Below, piece by piece: positions 35,201 through 44,563 of a stretch of DNA of 64,000 nt (positions are counted from its first letter, which is position 1; every line of letters starts with the position of its first letter). The notes under the pieces are model-generated. The model did not search any database. It was not told the origin of the DNA and saw nothing but the letters and a program-made list of their open reading frames with translations. The translations under genes and the position numbers were made by a program. The stretch covers positions 1,364,001-1,428,000 of the forward strand of contig NZ_CP007028.1 of assembly GCF_000512735.1 (NCBI RefSeq). The letters are read 5' to 3'. The DNA is from Thermocrinis ruber (GTDB lineage: Bacteria; Aquificota; Aquificia; Aquificales; Aquificaceae).

Positions 35201-35928
35201 TGTTTAAAGTAGGCAAGGTGTCTTACCTCAACACTGTACCCCTGTTTTACCGCTTTGAGGACCCAATGATTGAACTTGTGGAAGGGGAGCCGTCCTATTT
35301 GGTTTCTCTACTTAGATATGGGAAAATTCACGCGGGCATTGTCTCCTCGGTGGAGTATCTTTTTAATCGCTCCCAATATAGAGTTGTGTCAGGACTGTGC
35401 ATAGCCTCCAAGCAAAGGGTTTGCTCTGTTCTTTTATTCTCAAAAAGACCAATGTTGGAGATAAAGAGGGTGTATCTTACTCCCGCTTCCTTGACTTCAA
35501 AGATATTATGCAAACACCTTTTAGAGGATGTTTATAAGCTCAAGCCCGAGTATGTGGAAAGCAGAGAGTCTGCGGATGCCCTTTTGCTAATAGGAGATGA
35601 TGCATTATATGAGAAAAGGCTGGGCAAGTTTGAATATGTCTATGACTTGGCGGAAGAGTGGCACAAGGTTTATAGTCTACCCTTTGTGTTTGCCCTATTT
35701 TTGGTGAGAAAGGATGCGGACCCTTCTTTGGATAGGCTCATAGAGGAGTTAGCCCTCAAGTCCATAAAAGCCTTTTATGAGGATTTTGCACAAGGAAGGG
35801 TAAAGGTGGAGGGTTTCTCAAGGGATGAGCTAAAGGATTACTTTTATCACTGCATTGACTACTTTTTGGACGAGGAGAAAGAGAGGTCCCTTGAACTTTT
35901 TGGAAGTTTAGCCTATAATCATAGGTAA
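35200..35928 (+). CDS. mqnA: Chorismate dehydratase of the futalosine menaquinone pathway
   Basis: MqnA converts chorismate to 3-enolpyruvoylbenzoate at the start of the futalosine route. 242 residues, slightly shorter than the usual 270-280, of the periplasmic-binding-protein-like fold without a signal peptide. The N-terminal VGKVSYLNTVPLFY is diagnostic, followed by SLLRYGKIHAGIVSSVEYL. It lies directly after trpD, another chorismate-branch enzyme, with a 1-base overlap, and is joined directly to the next membrane gene. Confidence 0.9.
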   Translation: MFKVGKVSYLNTVPLFYRFEDPMIELVEGEPSYLVSLLRYGKIHAGIVSSVEYLFNRSQYRVVSGLCIASKQRVCSVLLFSKRPMLEIKRVYLTPASLTSKILCKHLLEDVYKLKPEYVESRESADALLLIGDDALYEKRLGKFEYVYDLAEEWHKVYSLPFVFALFLVRKDADPSLDRLIEELALKSIKAFYEDFAQGRVKVEGFSRDELKDYFYHCIDYFLDEEKERSLELFGSLAYNHR

Positions 35929-36384
35929 ATGCTCACTTTCAAAGAGTTAGCCCTCTTTCTTCATGTGCTTTTTGCCTGCATCTGGGTGGGGGGAATGTTA
36001 GCTTTGGTTTTCGTTGTAGCACCTGTGTTGAGAGGACTTAAAAACAGAGAGGAGCTATTTTTAACCTTGGGAAGGCGCCTTAGCTTTTACGGTACCTTTT
36101 TATCCTTGGGAGGGCTTTTCATAACCGGCTTGATAAACATACATTATCTTCTTGGCTTTTCTCAGCTTTTGGACCTTTCAAATCCATACACTAAAACCCT
36201 TTGGAACAAGCTATTTGCCTTCTTTTGTGTGGTTGGCGTTTCTTTAGCCCATGATCTGTATTTTGGAAAGAGAGCTTACGAAAGGAGGTTTAACCTTTAC
36301 ATGGCAAGGTTTTTGGGCTTTTTGAACCTCATTCTTTCCCTTTTGGTCGTTTTCTTCGCAATAAAACTCAGGCTTGGAGGTTAA
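35929..36384 (+). CDS. CopD/DUF4149-like integral membrane protein
   Basis: 151 residues with four predicted transmembrane helices. The first helix carries FLHVLFACIWVGGM, the His-containing start shared by CopD-like and DUF4149 (TMEM205-like) proteins, and a second His is in VSLAHDLYF. Possible roles include copper or heme handling, but this is not settled by sequence. The ATG follows the mqnA stop directly (TAAATG). Confidence 0.65.
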   Translation: MLTFKELALFLHVLFACIWVGGMLALVFVVAPVLRGLKNREELFLTLGRRLSFYGTFLSLGGLFITGLINIHYLLGFSQLLDLSNPYTKTLWNKLFAFFCVVGVSLAHDLYFGKRAYERRFNLYMARFLGFLNLILSLLVVFFAIKLRLGG

Positions 36385-36387
36385 AAC

Positions 36388-36693
36388 ATGGCACAGGTGG
36401 TATCTACCCAAGAGAGGGAGTTTTCTCCTCTGTCGCCCACAAAAAAGGTTCTCCTTAACCAAGAGGGTTTGCGCTCCATACTCTTCTGCCTGAAAGAAGG
36501 TCAGAGAATCCCTCTACACACTTCACCTTATAGGGTGATAACATTGGTTCTATCCGGAAGAGGAATGTTCTTTTTAGGTTCCGAAGAGAACTCCGTAGAA
36601 CTCAAAGAGGGAGATTATGTCTTTTATGAAAGACAAGAGCCGCACGGTTTTTACGCCTTGGAGGATATGGTGGTTTTGGCTTTTGTTTTCTAG
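36388..36693 (+). CDS. Small cupin-domain protein
   Basis: 101 residues, single cupin barrel. Motif 1 is reduced (RIPLHTSPYRVITLVLSGRG, with one His and no HxH), motif 2 is GDYVFYERQEPHGFYA with one His. Metal binding may therefore be incomplete. A Shine-Dalgarno (GGAGG) precedes the ATG. The TAG stop shares the palindrome CTAG (36690-36693) with the stop of the convergent peptidase gene. Confidence 0.75.
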   Translation: MAQVVSTQEREFSPLSPTKKVLLNQEGLRSILFCLKEGQRIPLHTSPYRVITLVLSGRGMFFLGSEENSVELKEGDYVFYERQEPHGFYALEDMVVLAFVF

Positions 36694-37763
36694 AGCCTAC
36701 CGAGGTTTCTCAAAAAATTTACAATGCTAAAGAACCAAAGCCTTGCAATATGCCAATCCACCGCGTCGTAATTATCGCACATAGTATGCCTTATTGGGAG
36801 TGGGTGAGAACTCAAGAAGAGGGTTTTAAGCCCTACCTTCTTGAAGGGTATGTGATCGCTCTTTGCAGAAGGAACTGCCCTAAGCTCCACCTCAAAACCT
36901 ATCTCCTTTGCACTTCTGTAGAAGGCCTCCGCCAACCAATAATCATTATAGCCCTCTTTATCTTCGTAAAGGATGGCAGGATTTTGCCAACCTATGCCGT
37001 CCAAGTTTATACAGTAATAGGCGTGCTTTGGCTTTTTTAATGTATGAAACTTGGAACCCTCCAAGCCTACCTCCTCTCCGTCGGTGATCAAAAACCTGAG
37101 CTTGAAAGGAATGTTGTAATTCTCTCTCAGTTCTTCGTAAAGATAGGGCAAAAGTAAAGATGCCAAGCCGTTATCTATGGCACCTTGGGTTTTGGGTTTT
37201 GTGTCCATGTGGGCTACTATATAAACCACCGGACCTCTGCCCAGCTCAAACACAAGGTTGCTGAGCTTTAGCTCCTCCTCTCGGACCTCCACCTTTAACT
37301 TGATGTAAAAGTCCTTTACCTTTGGAAGGTCGCTCCTTTTGATGCAAACAACAGCCATCTCTTCCTCCGTGATACCATAAAAGACCTGGTCTAACTCCTT
37401 TAGATAGCAAACTACTGCTTTTATGTTCTTGGACTTTAAAGCGTTCCAATCTATACCCTTGGCGGTCTGCAGTGCAATGTCACCCTCTATAAAATCTTCT
37501 TTCAAATATCCCTCAAAGCTTCCGCCTATGCTACCCACAAAAGGAAAAGCTTGAATCTTTCTTCCCTCCACCTCCAAGCTGGCACCAATAGGGACACGCT
37601 TTTCTACACTAAAGTGCTCCTCCCAAAAGGGGATGGATTTTTCTCTAAGGAGGTTTTTTAAAAACCTCTTTGCTTCCCTGTGGCCGTTGGTGTTGGGGAA
37701 TCGGTTTAAAGTTAGGTATTCATAAGCCCTCTCTCTGAGCTCTCTGTAGGTTTTACTTTTCAT
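36690..37763 (-). CDS. M28-family zinc aminopeptidase
   Basis: 357 residues, no signal peptide, so probably cytoplasmic. The two-zinc site of M28 is present: AHMDTKP (His, Asp), GAIDNGLA (bridging Asp), TDGEEVGLEGS (Glu pair), NLDGIGW (Asp) and RHTMCDNYD (His). A protease-associated-like insert precedes it (about 60-170). Substrate unknown. It overlaps ilvE by 11 bases and is co-transcribed with it. Confidence 0.87.
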   Translation of the reverse strand: MKSKTYRELRERAYEYLTLNRFPNTNGHREAKRFLKNLLREKSIPFWEEHFSVEKRVPIGASLEVEGRKIQAFPFVGSIGGSFEGYLKEDFIEGDIALQTAKGIDWNALKSKNIKAVVCYLKELDQVFYGITEEEMAVVCIKRSDLPKVKDFYIKLKVEVREEELKLSNLVFELGRGPVVYIVAHMDTKPKTQGAIDNGLASLLLPYLYEELRENYNIPFKLRFLITDGEEVGLEGSKFHTLKKPKHAYYCINLDGIGWQNPAILYEDKEGYNDYWLAEAFYRSAKEIGFEVELRAVPSAKSDHIPFKKVGLKTLFLSSHPLPIRHTMCDNYDAVDWHIARLWFFSIVNFLRNLGRL

Positions 37764-38670
37764 AAACGGGCGTTAGCCATCCCTTATATCTTTCTATCTT
37801 CCCTCTTACTGCGTTAAAGTATAGCTCCTGAAGTTCCCTTGTGATAGGTCCTACCTCTCCACCGTTGATTTTACGATCATCCACCTCCACCACGGGGGTG
37901 ATCTCTGCGGCGGTACCCGTTAGGAATATTTCGTCGGCCACGTAAAGCTCACTCCTTGCCACAGGTCTTTCCTCCACTTCCAGCATAAGCTCGTTCTTTG
38001 CCAGCTTTATAACTGCAGCGCGTGTTATGCCCTCAAGTATATGCTCCGAATAGGAGGGTGTAATGAGCTTCTTGTTCCTAACCAAGAATATGTTTTCTCC
38101 AGAGCCTTCAGCCACAAAGCCGTTTTGATTTAGCAATATAGCTTCATCATATCCAGAAAGCAGAGCCTCCGTCTTAGCCAATGCACTGTTCACATAAGCG
38201 CCTGAAACCTTCCACCGGGAGGGAATGGAGTTGTCATCGTTCCTACGCCAAGAGGAAACTTTAACCCTTGCACCTTTGGAGGTATCCAAGTATCTGCCAA
38301 ACCTGTACAGGTATATGGCTACGGTAGGAGTAAAGCCCGTAAGCTTAGGTGTGAGGGCAAGGTCTTTAAAGTATGCGATAGGTCTTATATAGACATCCTC
38401 TCTTATTTGGCTTTTGACAAGAATTTCCTTTGTAATATTTATAAGGTCATCCACCGTGTATCTGAGCTCCATAAACATTGCCCTGCAGTTATCTATCATT
38501 CGCTGGTAGTGCTCCCTTGCAAAGAGGATATAGAGCTGACCTTCCTCTTCGTTCCAATAAGCCCTTATACCCTCAAAAACGCAGGTGCCATAATGAAAAG
38601 AGTTTGTCTTTATACTTATCTTTGCTTCCTCTACGGGGACTATTTGGTCTTCAAAGAAAGCGTATTCCAT
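37753..38670 (-). CDS. ilvE: Branched-chain amino acid aminotransferase
   Basis: 305-residue class IV PLP aminotransferase making Leu, Ile and Val. Signatures are NSFHYGTCVFEGIRAYW, YVNSALAKTEALLSGYDEAILLN with the PLP Lys near the start of the domain, and VAEGSGENIFLVRN. A TATAAT on this strand (plus 38679-38684) lies 8 bases before the ATG, with no Shine-Dalgarno. Divergent from rpmF. Confidence 0.94.
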   Translation of the reverse strand: MEYAFFEDQIVPVEEAKISIKTNSFHYGTCVFEGIRAYWNEEEGQLYILFAREHYQRMIDNCRAMFMELRYTVDDLINITKEILVKSQIREDVYIRPIAYFKDLALTPKLTGFTPTVAIYLYRFGRYLDTSKGARVKVSSWRRNDDNSIPSRWKVSGAYVNSALAKTEALLSGYDEAILLNQNGFVAEGSGENIFLVRNKKLITPSYSEHILEGITRAAVIKLAKNELMLEVEERPVARSELYVADEIFLTGTAAEITPVVEVDDRKINGGEVGPITRELQELYFNAVRGKIERYKGWLTPVYEK

Positions 38671-38678
38671 GGCATTTT

Positions 38679-38686
38679 ATTATAAT
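38679..38686. promoter_or_regulatory. Palindromic bidirectional -10 (ilvE / rpmF)
   Basis: ATTATAAT reads as TATAAT in both directions: plus 38681-38686 for rpmF and minus (plus 38679-38684) for ilvE. rpmF has a 33-base leader with GGAGG, while ilvE is separated from its box by only 8 bases. No -35 consensus was recognised for either. Confidence 0.55.
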
Positions 38687-38719
38687 ATCTTTTTCAAACT
38701 ACCATACGGAGGTTTTTAG

Positions 38720-38905
38720 ATGGCTGTTCCGAAGAGAAGGACTTCAAGCTGGAGAAGGGATCAAAGAAGGGCGCAAAACTTTTTTGCAAAGCTAAAAGTA
38801 AGGGCGCTAGCAGAGTGTCCTAACTGTGGTGAAATGATTATGCCCCACAGGGTATGCCCCTACTGTGGTTATTACAAGGGCAAACAGGTTCTAAATAAAA
38901 TATAA
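38720..38905 (+). CDS. rpmF: Ribosomal protein L32
   Basis: 61 residues, 50S protein. MAVPKRRTSSWRRDQRRA is the conserved start, and a zinc ribbon C33-x2-C36 and C46-x2-C49 follows. Good ribosome-binding site (GGAGG). It leads the rpmF-plsX-fabH cluster, an order conserved in many bacteria that links lipid synthesis with ribosome production. Confidence 0.96.
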   Translation: MAVPKRRTSSWRRDQRRAQNFFAKLKVRALAECPNCGEMIMPHRVCPYCGYYKGKQVLNKI

Positions 38906-38911
38906 GGATAA

Positions 38912-39925
38912 ATGCCTAAGATCGCAGTGGATTGTATGGGGGGAGATTACGCCCCCGAGGAAATCGTCAAGGGTTGCATCTTAGCATACAAAGAGCTTGG
39001 TCTGAGCACCTACCTGGTAGGAGACAGAAAGGCAATAGAAATTATCCTACGTAAAGAGGGAGTAAAGGAAAGTGAAGCCCTGACCATAGTTCATGCGGAG
39101 GAAAAAGTGGAAATGCACGAACCTCCCTCGGTAGTACTTAAAAAGAAGAATTCTTCCCTTTATGTGGCGGGTATGCTGGTAAGAGAGGGGGAGGCGGATG
39201 GTCTTGTGTCTGCAGGCAACACGGGTGCAGTGCTAGCAGTAGGTAAGTTTGTGGTAGGTACGGCGGAGGAGGTGGAAAGGCCCACCATAGGAGTGCCACT
39301 TCCAAATCCAAAGGGCAAAACGGTCCTTTTGGATGTGGGTGCCAACGTGGATTGTAAACCCAGACATCTTCTGCAGTTTGCCATAATAGGGCATACCTAT
39401 GTGGAGGAGATTTTGAGTATAAAAAACCCGCGGGTAGGCATCCTGAGTATAGGTGAGGAAGAGGGTAAGGGCAATGAACTGGTGAAGGAAACCTATCCCC
39501 TCCTAAAGATGTCCAAGCTAAACTTTTTGGGCAACGCAGAAGGTAGAGATATATACGCGGGCACCTTTGATGTGATCGTGTGTGATGGTTTTGTGGGCAA
39601 TGTGGTGCTAAAGGCAAGTGAAAGCCTCGGTTTAGCAGTTATTCAAATGATAAAGGAGGAGGTTCAAAAGAGCCTTCTGGCAAGGCTTGGTGCCTTGTTG
39701 ATGTTGCCCGCTTTGAACAACTTTAAGAAGAAGGCGGACTTTGCGGAGTATGGGGGCATTCCCCTCTTGGGTGCAAAAAAGCCCGTCATAATAACTCACG
39801 GCAGGGCAAACGCCAAGGCTATAAAGAACGCCATAAGGGTAGCCAACGAGTTTTTAACCCATCGCTTTAACGAAAAACTAAGGGAAAATCTAATAAAATT
39901 GGCTCCAGAAGGAGTAAAAATCTGA
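38912..39925 (+). CDS. plsX: Phosphate acyltransferase PlsX
   Basis: 337 residues. Makes acyl-phosphate from acyl-ACP for phosphatidic acid synthesis. Begins KIAVDCMGGDYAPEEIVKG, with GLVSAGNTGAVLA, LLDVGANVDCKP and VCDGFVGNVVLKASE, all typical of PlsX. It lies 6 bases after rpmF and overlaps fabH by 1 base (TGATG). Confidence 0.96.
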   Translation: MPKIAVDCMGGDYAPEEIVKGCILAYKELGLSTYLVGDRKAIEIILRKEGVKESEALTIVHAEEKVEMHEPPSVVLKKKNSSLYVAGMLVREGEADGLVSAGNTGAVLAVGKFVVGTAEEVERPTIGVPLPNPKGKTVLLDVGANVDCKPRHLLQFAIIGHTYVEEILSIKNPRVGILSIGEEEGKGNELVKETYPLLKMSKLNFLGNAEGRDIYAGTFDVIVCDGFVGNVVLKASESLGLAVIQMIKEEVQKSLLARLGALLMLPALNNFKKKADFAEYGGIPLLGAKKPVIITHGRANAKAIKNAIRVANEFLTHRFNEKLRENLIKLAPEGVKI

Positions 39926-40851
39926 TGGGCATTACACTGCAAGGATTGGGCTACTATGTGCCGGAGGATGTGCTCACTAACTTTGATTTAGAGAAGATGG
40001 TAGATACATCTGATGAATGGATCGTAACGCGCACGGGTATAAAGGAGAGAAGGATCGCAAAAAAGGAAAGCCTTTTGGACATGGCAGAAAAGGCAAGCAG
40101 GATGGCGCTGGATATGGCAAAGATCTCTCCCCAAGACATAGACGCTATAGTCTTTGCCACAATTACACCCGAGCTTGGTTTTCCTGCTTCCGCTTGCTTA
40201 CTGCAGGGCAAACTTGAATGCAAAAGGGGCTTTGCCTTTGATATATCCGCTGCGTGCAGTGGCTTTTTGTATGGCTTGGAGGTGGCAAAGGGTCTAATAG
40301 AAGGAAATGGACTAAAAAAGGTTCTCTTGGTGGGTGCAGAAAAGCTCTCAGACATTGTTAACTGGCAGGACAGGAGCACCTGTGTGCTCTTTGGTGATGG
40401 TGCGGGCGCAGTGGTTGTTTCCAATGAAGGAGAGGGTGAGATCTTGGCTTCTGTTATGAGGTCTGATGGGAATGCATGGGAGATCCTGTACGCAGAAAGG
40501 TGTGGTTATATAAACATGAAAGGGAGGGAGCTTTTTAAACTGGCAGTTAGGAGTATGGAGGAGGTGTGCCTTGAGGTTTTGCAGAAGGCAGGGTTGAGCG
40601 TGGAGCAGATAGACCTTTTTGTGCCCCATCAGGCGAACATAAGGATCATGGAAGCCCTTGCAGAAAGACTAAACATAAGCATGGAGAAGGTTTATTCAAA
40701 CATTCACAAATACGGAAACACAAGCGCCGCATCCATACCCATAGCCCTAACAGAGGCATACTTGGAGGGAAGATTGAAGCGGGGAGATTTGGTGCTCATG
40801 ACCGCCATGGGCGGAGGGCTAACCTGGGGTGCAACGTTGATTAGATTTTAA
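39925..40851 (+). CDS. fabH: 3-oxoacyl-ACP synthase III
   Basis: KAS III, which starts fatty acid synthesis by condensing acetyl-CoA with malonyl-ACP. 308 residues. Catalytic triad: C111 in SAACSGFLYG, His in VPHQANIRI and Asn in YGNTSAASIP. EWIVTRTGIKERRI near the N-terminus is diagnostic. Part of rpmF-plsX-fabH, followed 2 bases later by murF. Confidence 0.95.
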   Translation: MGITLQGLGYYVPEDVLTNFDLEKMVDTSDEWIVTRTGIKERRIAKKESLLDMAEKASRMALDMAKISPQDIDAIVFATITPELGFPASACLLQGKLECKRGFAFDISAACSGFLYGLEVAKGLIEGNGLKKVLLVGAEKLSDIVNWQDRSTCVLFGDGAGAVVVSNEGEGEILASVMRSDGNAWEILYAERCGYINMKGRELFKLAVRSMEEVCLEVLQKAGLSVEQIDLFVPHQANIRIMEALAERLNISMEKVYSNIHKYGNTSAASIPIALTEAYLEGRLKRGDLVLMTAMGGGLTWGATLIRF

Positions 40852-40853
40852 GA

Positions 40854-42125
40854 ATGATGTTCTACAAACGGGTAGTTATAAACAGTAAGGAAGTCCAGGA
40901 GGGAGACCTTTTTGTGGCATTAAAGGGTTCAAGGCACGACGGACACGACTTTGTGGAGGAAGCCTTCCAAAGGGGTGCGGTGGGGGTAGTGGTAGAAAAG
41001 GAGGTTAAAGTGCCGGAGGGAAAGTTTGCTTTAGTGGTAAAGGACAGCCTTGAATTTTTGAGGGACTTGGCAAGAAAAAAGAGGGAGAGCTTTAAAGGAA
41101 AGGTCATAGCCATTGCGGGTTCTGCAGGAAAAACCACCACCAAGGAGATGGTTGCTTTCTTACTTTCAAAAATCGCAAAAACCTGTAAGACACCAAAAAA
41201 CTTTAACTCCCAAATAGGAGTGCCCCTTTCAGTGGCAAACTTTGAGGAAGATTGCCAGTTTTGGGTGGTGGAAGTGGGCGCAAGCCAAAAGGGAAATGTG
41301 GCAAGGCTTGTGGAGCTAATAAAACCCCACATAAGGGTTATAACCGCCATAGGGGAGGAGCACCTGGAGACCTTTGGCTGTTTGGACGATGTGGTGGTGG
41401 GAAACGGAGAGGTCTTCAAGGACATGGGGGAAGAGGATGTGGGCGTTTGCCCTAATGAGGTTTCCCATTGTTACCTTTTGCCCAAAAAGATAACCTTTGG
41501 TGAAGGCTCAGAACTGTCCGCAAAGGAGATAGACCTTAGCACGGAAGGGGTACGCTTTAAGGTTTTGGATGTGGAGGTTTTTATTCCCATTCCCAGCCTT
41601 GGAGTAGTGGAAAATGCCCTCTGCACTTTTGCAGTTTTACAAGCCCTTGGCTTTGATTGGAAGAACTTTGTGGGTTATCTGAGGGATTTCAAGGCGGTGG
41701 AAGGAAGATTTAAAACCTACCAAATGGATAACTGGTTTGTGATAGATGATGCTTACAACGCCAACCCTCCCTCCATGCGCAAGGCTTTGCAGACCCTTTG
41801 TAGGTTTAAAGGTTTTAAAATAGCAGTGCTTGGAGATATGTTAGAACTGGGCAGGGAGTCTAAGAGATTTCATAGGGAGGTGGGAAGGCTCTGTGCGGAG
41901 CTTGGCATAGACCTATGCTTGTTTTACGGTCCTAACATGAAATATGCGTGGGAGGAGTGCGTAAGGCACGGTGGAAAAGCAGAGCATTTTGAGAACAAGG
42001 AAGCCCTTGCAAGCTTTTTATTAGGGCTTTTGAACAAGCCCGCGGTGGTTCTCTTTAAGGGTTCAAGGGGTATGCGTCTTGAGGAGGTTCTCTATGGGTT
42101 GCAAAATGAGAAAATTAGAATATAA
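40854..42125 (+). CDS. murF: UDP-N-acetylmuramoyl-tripeptide--D-alanyl-D-alanine ligase
   Basis: MurF adds D-Ala-D-Ala to the peptidoglycan precursor. 423 residues. N-terminal substrate domain (GDLFVALKGSRHDGHDFVEEA), ATP-binding IAGSAGKTTTKEMVAFLL in the central Mur ligase domain, and VIDDAYNANPPSMRKAL in the C-terminal domain. Two in-frame ATGs (40854, 40857) are possible starts. It follows fabH by 2 bases. Confidence 0.93.
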   Translation: MMFYKRVVINSKEVQEGDLFVALKGSRHDGHDFVEEAFQRGAVGVVVEKEVKVPEGKFALVVKDSLEFLRDLARKKRESFKGKVIAIAGSAGKTTTKEMVAFLLSKIAKTCKTPKNFNSQIGVPLSVANFEEDCQFWVVEVGASQKGNVARLVELIKPHIRVITAIGEEHLETFGCLDDVVVGNGEVFKDMGEEDVGVCPNEVSHCYLLPKKITFGEGSELSAKEIDLSTEGVRFKVLDVEVFIPIPSLGVVENALCTFAVLQALGFDWKNFVGYLRDFKAVEGRFKTYQMDNWFVIDDAYNANPPSMRKALQTLCRFKGFKIAVLGDMLELGRESKRFHREVGRLCAELGIDLCLFYGPNMKYAWEECVRHGGKAEHFENKEALASFLLGLLNKPAVVLFKGSRGMRLEEVLYGLQNEKIRI

Positions 42126-42138
42126 TGATATTCTTATA

Positions 42139-43455
42139 ATGAAGATCTTGTGGGCTTTTGCCTTTACGGTTGGCTTCGGGTGGGCGGTGGAGCTAAGTGT
42201 ATCGGACGTGCTCCAAAAGGCTCTGGAAAACAACAGGGAAATAAAGGCTATGCAAAGGGAAATCTCCGCAGGTAAGCTGGAGCTAAAGTCAGCAAGGGGA
42301 GCATACTACCCTCGCATAAAGCTTGAGGAGAACTTTACCAGAACGGACATACCCGCCTATGCCTTCATGAGTCGGCTCAACCAGGAACGCATAACACTAC
42401 AAGATTTTGATCCAAACAAACTCAACAACCCAAGCGCCATAAACAACTTTGAAACAAAGATAGGCTTGGAAATCCCCATATGGCTTGGAGGGAAAATTCA
42501 AGCGGGGGAAAGGCTGGCAAAGCTGAACCTCTCCATACTACAAAGGGAAAACATAAGAAAGAAAGAGGATGTAGCCCTGAAGGTCTATGAAGCCTACGGA
42601 GATGCAGTTCTTGCCAAGATGGCTGTTGATGTTTCCAAGCAGGCTTTAGAAAGTGCCCAGGAACATCAAAGGCTCGCGGAGGAAACCTATAAGGTAGGAA
42701 TGGCATTGCTTTCGGATGTGTTCAGGGCAAAGGTGTATGTGGAAAAAGCAAGGGAAAGGCTCTTTGCGTCTCAAAAGGACTACGAAACCGCCAAGAAGGC
42801 TTTAGAGTTGGTGGTGGGAACTTCCCTTGGAGACTTTGATGTGGCAAATATAAAGGAGTGTCCGGCGGTGGAACTAAAGGGGCTCAAAGAAACAGCCCTC
42901 CAAAGGAGAGAGGACCTAAAGGCTATGTATGATAGGGCTAAGCTCTTTGATGAATACTACACCCTTGAACTTTCCAACAACCTACCTCAGGTGTATGCGG
43001 GTGCCTTTTACTCTCTGAACTCAAAGGACTTTCCCTTTGGTGCGGACGGAAAGGGTTATATGCTCATGCTTGGTATATCTTGGAGCTTTGATACGGGGCT
43101 TAGCACCTTAAACAAAGCTAGAGCACACTTGGAAAGAAAAAAAGCACTGGAAGAAAGGATAAAGGGTATGGAGGAACTCATCGCCTTTGAGGTAGATCGG
43201 GCAAGGGCAGATTACGAAAAAGCCCTCAGCGCCCTCAACTCTGCGAGGGAGAGGATAAAGGCAAGCGAGGAAGTTTTAAGAGTAATGCGGGTTAGATACA
43301 GAAACGGTCTAGCAAGGATGGTGGATGTCCTGGATGCCCAAACGGAGTTGGATATGGCAAAGTTGGAAGAGGTGAAGGCTCTGGTGGATTGCTGGAAGGC
43401 TTATGCAAGGCTAAAGCACAGCATGGGAACCATCCTTGAGGAGGTACAAAAATGA
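42139..43455 (+). CDS. TolC-family outer membrane efflux protein
   Basis: 438 residues from ATG 42139; the earlier in-frame ATG at 42079 lies inside murF and lacks the signal peptide. Signal peptide MKILWAFAFTVGFGWAVE, then two repeats of long amphipathic helices with the typical YRNGLARMVDVLDAQTEL near the end. With the next two genes it forms a tripartite pump. A TATAAT (42121-42126) ends 12 bases before the ATG, suggesting its own promoter inside the murF tail. Confidence 0.9.
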   Translation: MKILWAFAFTVGFGWAVELSVSDVLQKALENNREIKAMQREISAGKLELKSARGAYYPRIKLEENFTRTDIPAYAFMSRLNQERITLQDFDPNKLNNPSAINNFETKIGLEIPIWLGGKIQAGERLAKLNLSILQRENIRKKEDVALKVYEAYGDAVLAKMAVDVSKQALESAQEHQRLAEETYKVGMALLSDVFRAKVYVEKARERLFASQKDYETAKKALELVVGTSLGDFDVANIKECPAVELKGLKETALQRREDLKAMYDRAKLFDEYYTLELSNNLPQVYAGAFYSLNSKDFPFGADGKGYMLMLGISWSFDTGLSTLNKARAHLERKKALEERIKGMEELIAFEVDRARADYEKALSALNSARERIKASEEVLRVMRVRYRNGLARMVDVLDAQTELDMAKLEEVKALVDCWKAYARLKHSMGTILEEVQK

Positions 43456-44561
43456 AAGGATACATCAAGTATATAGCCTTTTTGGTGGTGATCCTTTTGA
43501 GCATCCTTTGGCTTGGTGGCTTTTTCTCTAAGAAGATTCCCACAAAAGAAGTCGCCAAAGAGAGCAAGGTGGTGTATGGGCTAACGGTGGGCACGGTGGA
43601 AAAACTGGACTATGTAGAAACTCCCTACATAGGGCAGGTGGTGGCAGACCAGAGGGCTGAGGTCTCTACCCGTATTATGGGCAGGGTGTTGAAAGTGCAT
43701 GTTAAGGAGGGAGAGTGTGTGAGGGCAGGGAGGCTTCTGGTTAGCATAGATGCATCCGATGTGCAGGCACAGGTCAATGCCATTGAACAGCAAAGGAAAC
43801 AGGCAGAAAAGGCATACGAGTCTGCCCTTGCCCAGTATGAAGCGGTAAAGAAAACCTACGAAAGATACTCTGCCCTCTTAAATCAGTCCGCTATTACCCA
43901 GCATGAGTTTGACCAGGTTAAAGCCCAGTTTGAATCTGCAAAAGCTCAGGTGGAGCAAGCAAAGGCAGGCATAGAGGCACTAAAGGCTCAAAAGTCGGCG
44001 GTTGCGTCCAATTTAGCCTACGCAAACCTTACCGCACCCTTTGATGGCTGTGTGGTCCAAAAGAACGTTGATGTGGGAGACTTGGCAGTACCAGGACAGC
44101 CCATGTTGATTTTAGAAAAGGCACCCTACAGGGCGGAGGTCTATCTGCCCGAGAGGTTTTTGGGTAAAGTTAAGGTGGGAAGCTCCCTAAAGGTGGAGAT
44201 AGATGGGAAAGTGCTTGAGGGAAGAGTAGTAGAAATTGGTATCTCTGTGGACCCAGCCACCAGGACCTTTAGGGTCAAGCTTTCAGTTCCATCCAGTGGG
44301 CTCTCCAGCGGTAAGCTGGCAAGGGTGCTAATACCAGAGGATCAAAGCACTCTTGTAGTTCCTCAATCTGCCATCGTTAGACGCTTTGACTTCACCGGCG
44401 TTTGGGTGGTAAGGGAGGACAACACCCTTGAACTTAGGTTTGTAAGGCTTGGAGATACCTTGGGAGACAAGGTTCAGGTGCTCAGTGGGCTAAAGGAAGG
44501 TGAGAGGGTGGTAATCCAAGGCACAGAAAAAGCCTGCGAAGGTTGTAAGGTAGGAGGCTAA
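43452..44561 (+). CDS. RND efflux periplasmic adaptor (membrane fusion protein)
   Basis: 369 residues. N-terminal anchor (KYIAFLVVILLSILWLGGFF), biotinyl-lipoyl halves (VSTRIMGRVLKVHVKEGECV and NLTAPFDGCVVQKNVDVGD), a long coiled-coil hairpin between them, then beta-barrel and membrane-proximal domains. It bridges the inner-membrane RND pump and TolC-like channel. It overlaps the TolC-like gene by 4 bases (ATGA). Confidence 0.92.
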   Translation: MKGYIKYIAFLVVILLSILWLGGFFSKKIPTKEVAKESKVVYGLTVGTVEKLDYVETPYIGQVVADQRAEVSTRIMGRVLKVHVKEGECVRAGRLLVSIDASDVQAQVNAIEQQRKQAEKAYESALAQYEAVKKTYERYSALLNQSAITQHEFDQVKAQFESAKAQVEQAKAGIEALKAQKSAVASNLAYANLTAPFDGCVVQKNVDVGDLAVPGQPMLILEKAPYRAEVYLPERFLGKVKVGSSLKVEIDGKVLEGRVVEIGISVDPATRTFRVKLSVPSSGLSSGKLARVLIPEDQSTLVVPQSAIVRRFDFTGVWVVREDNTLELRFVRLGDTLGDKVQVLSGLKEGERVVIQGTEKACEGCKVGG

Positions 44562-44563
44562 AA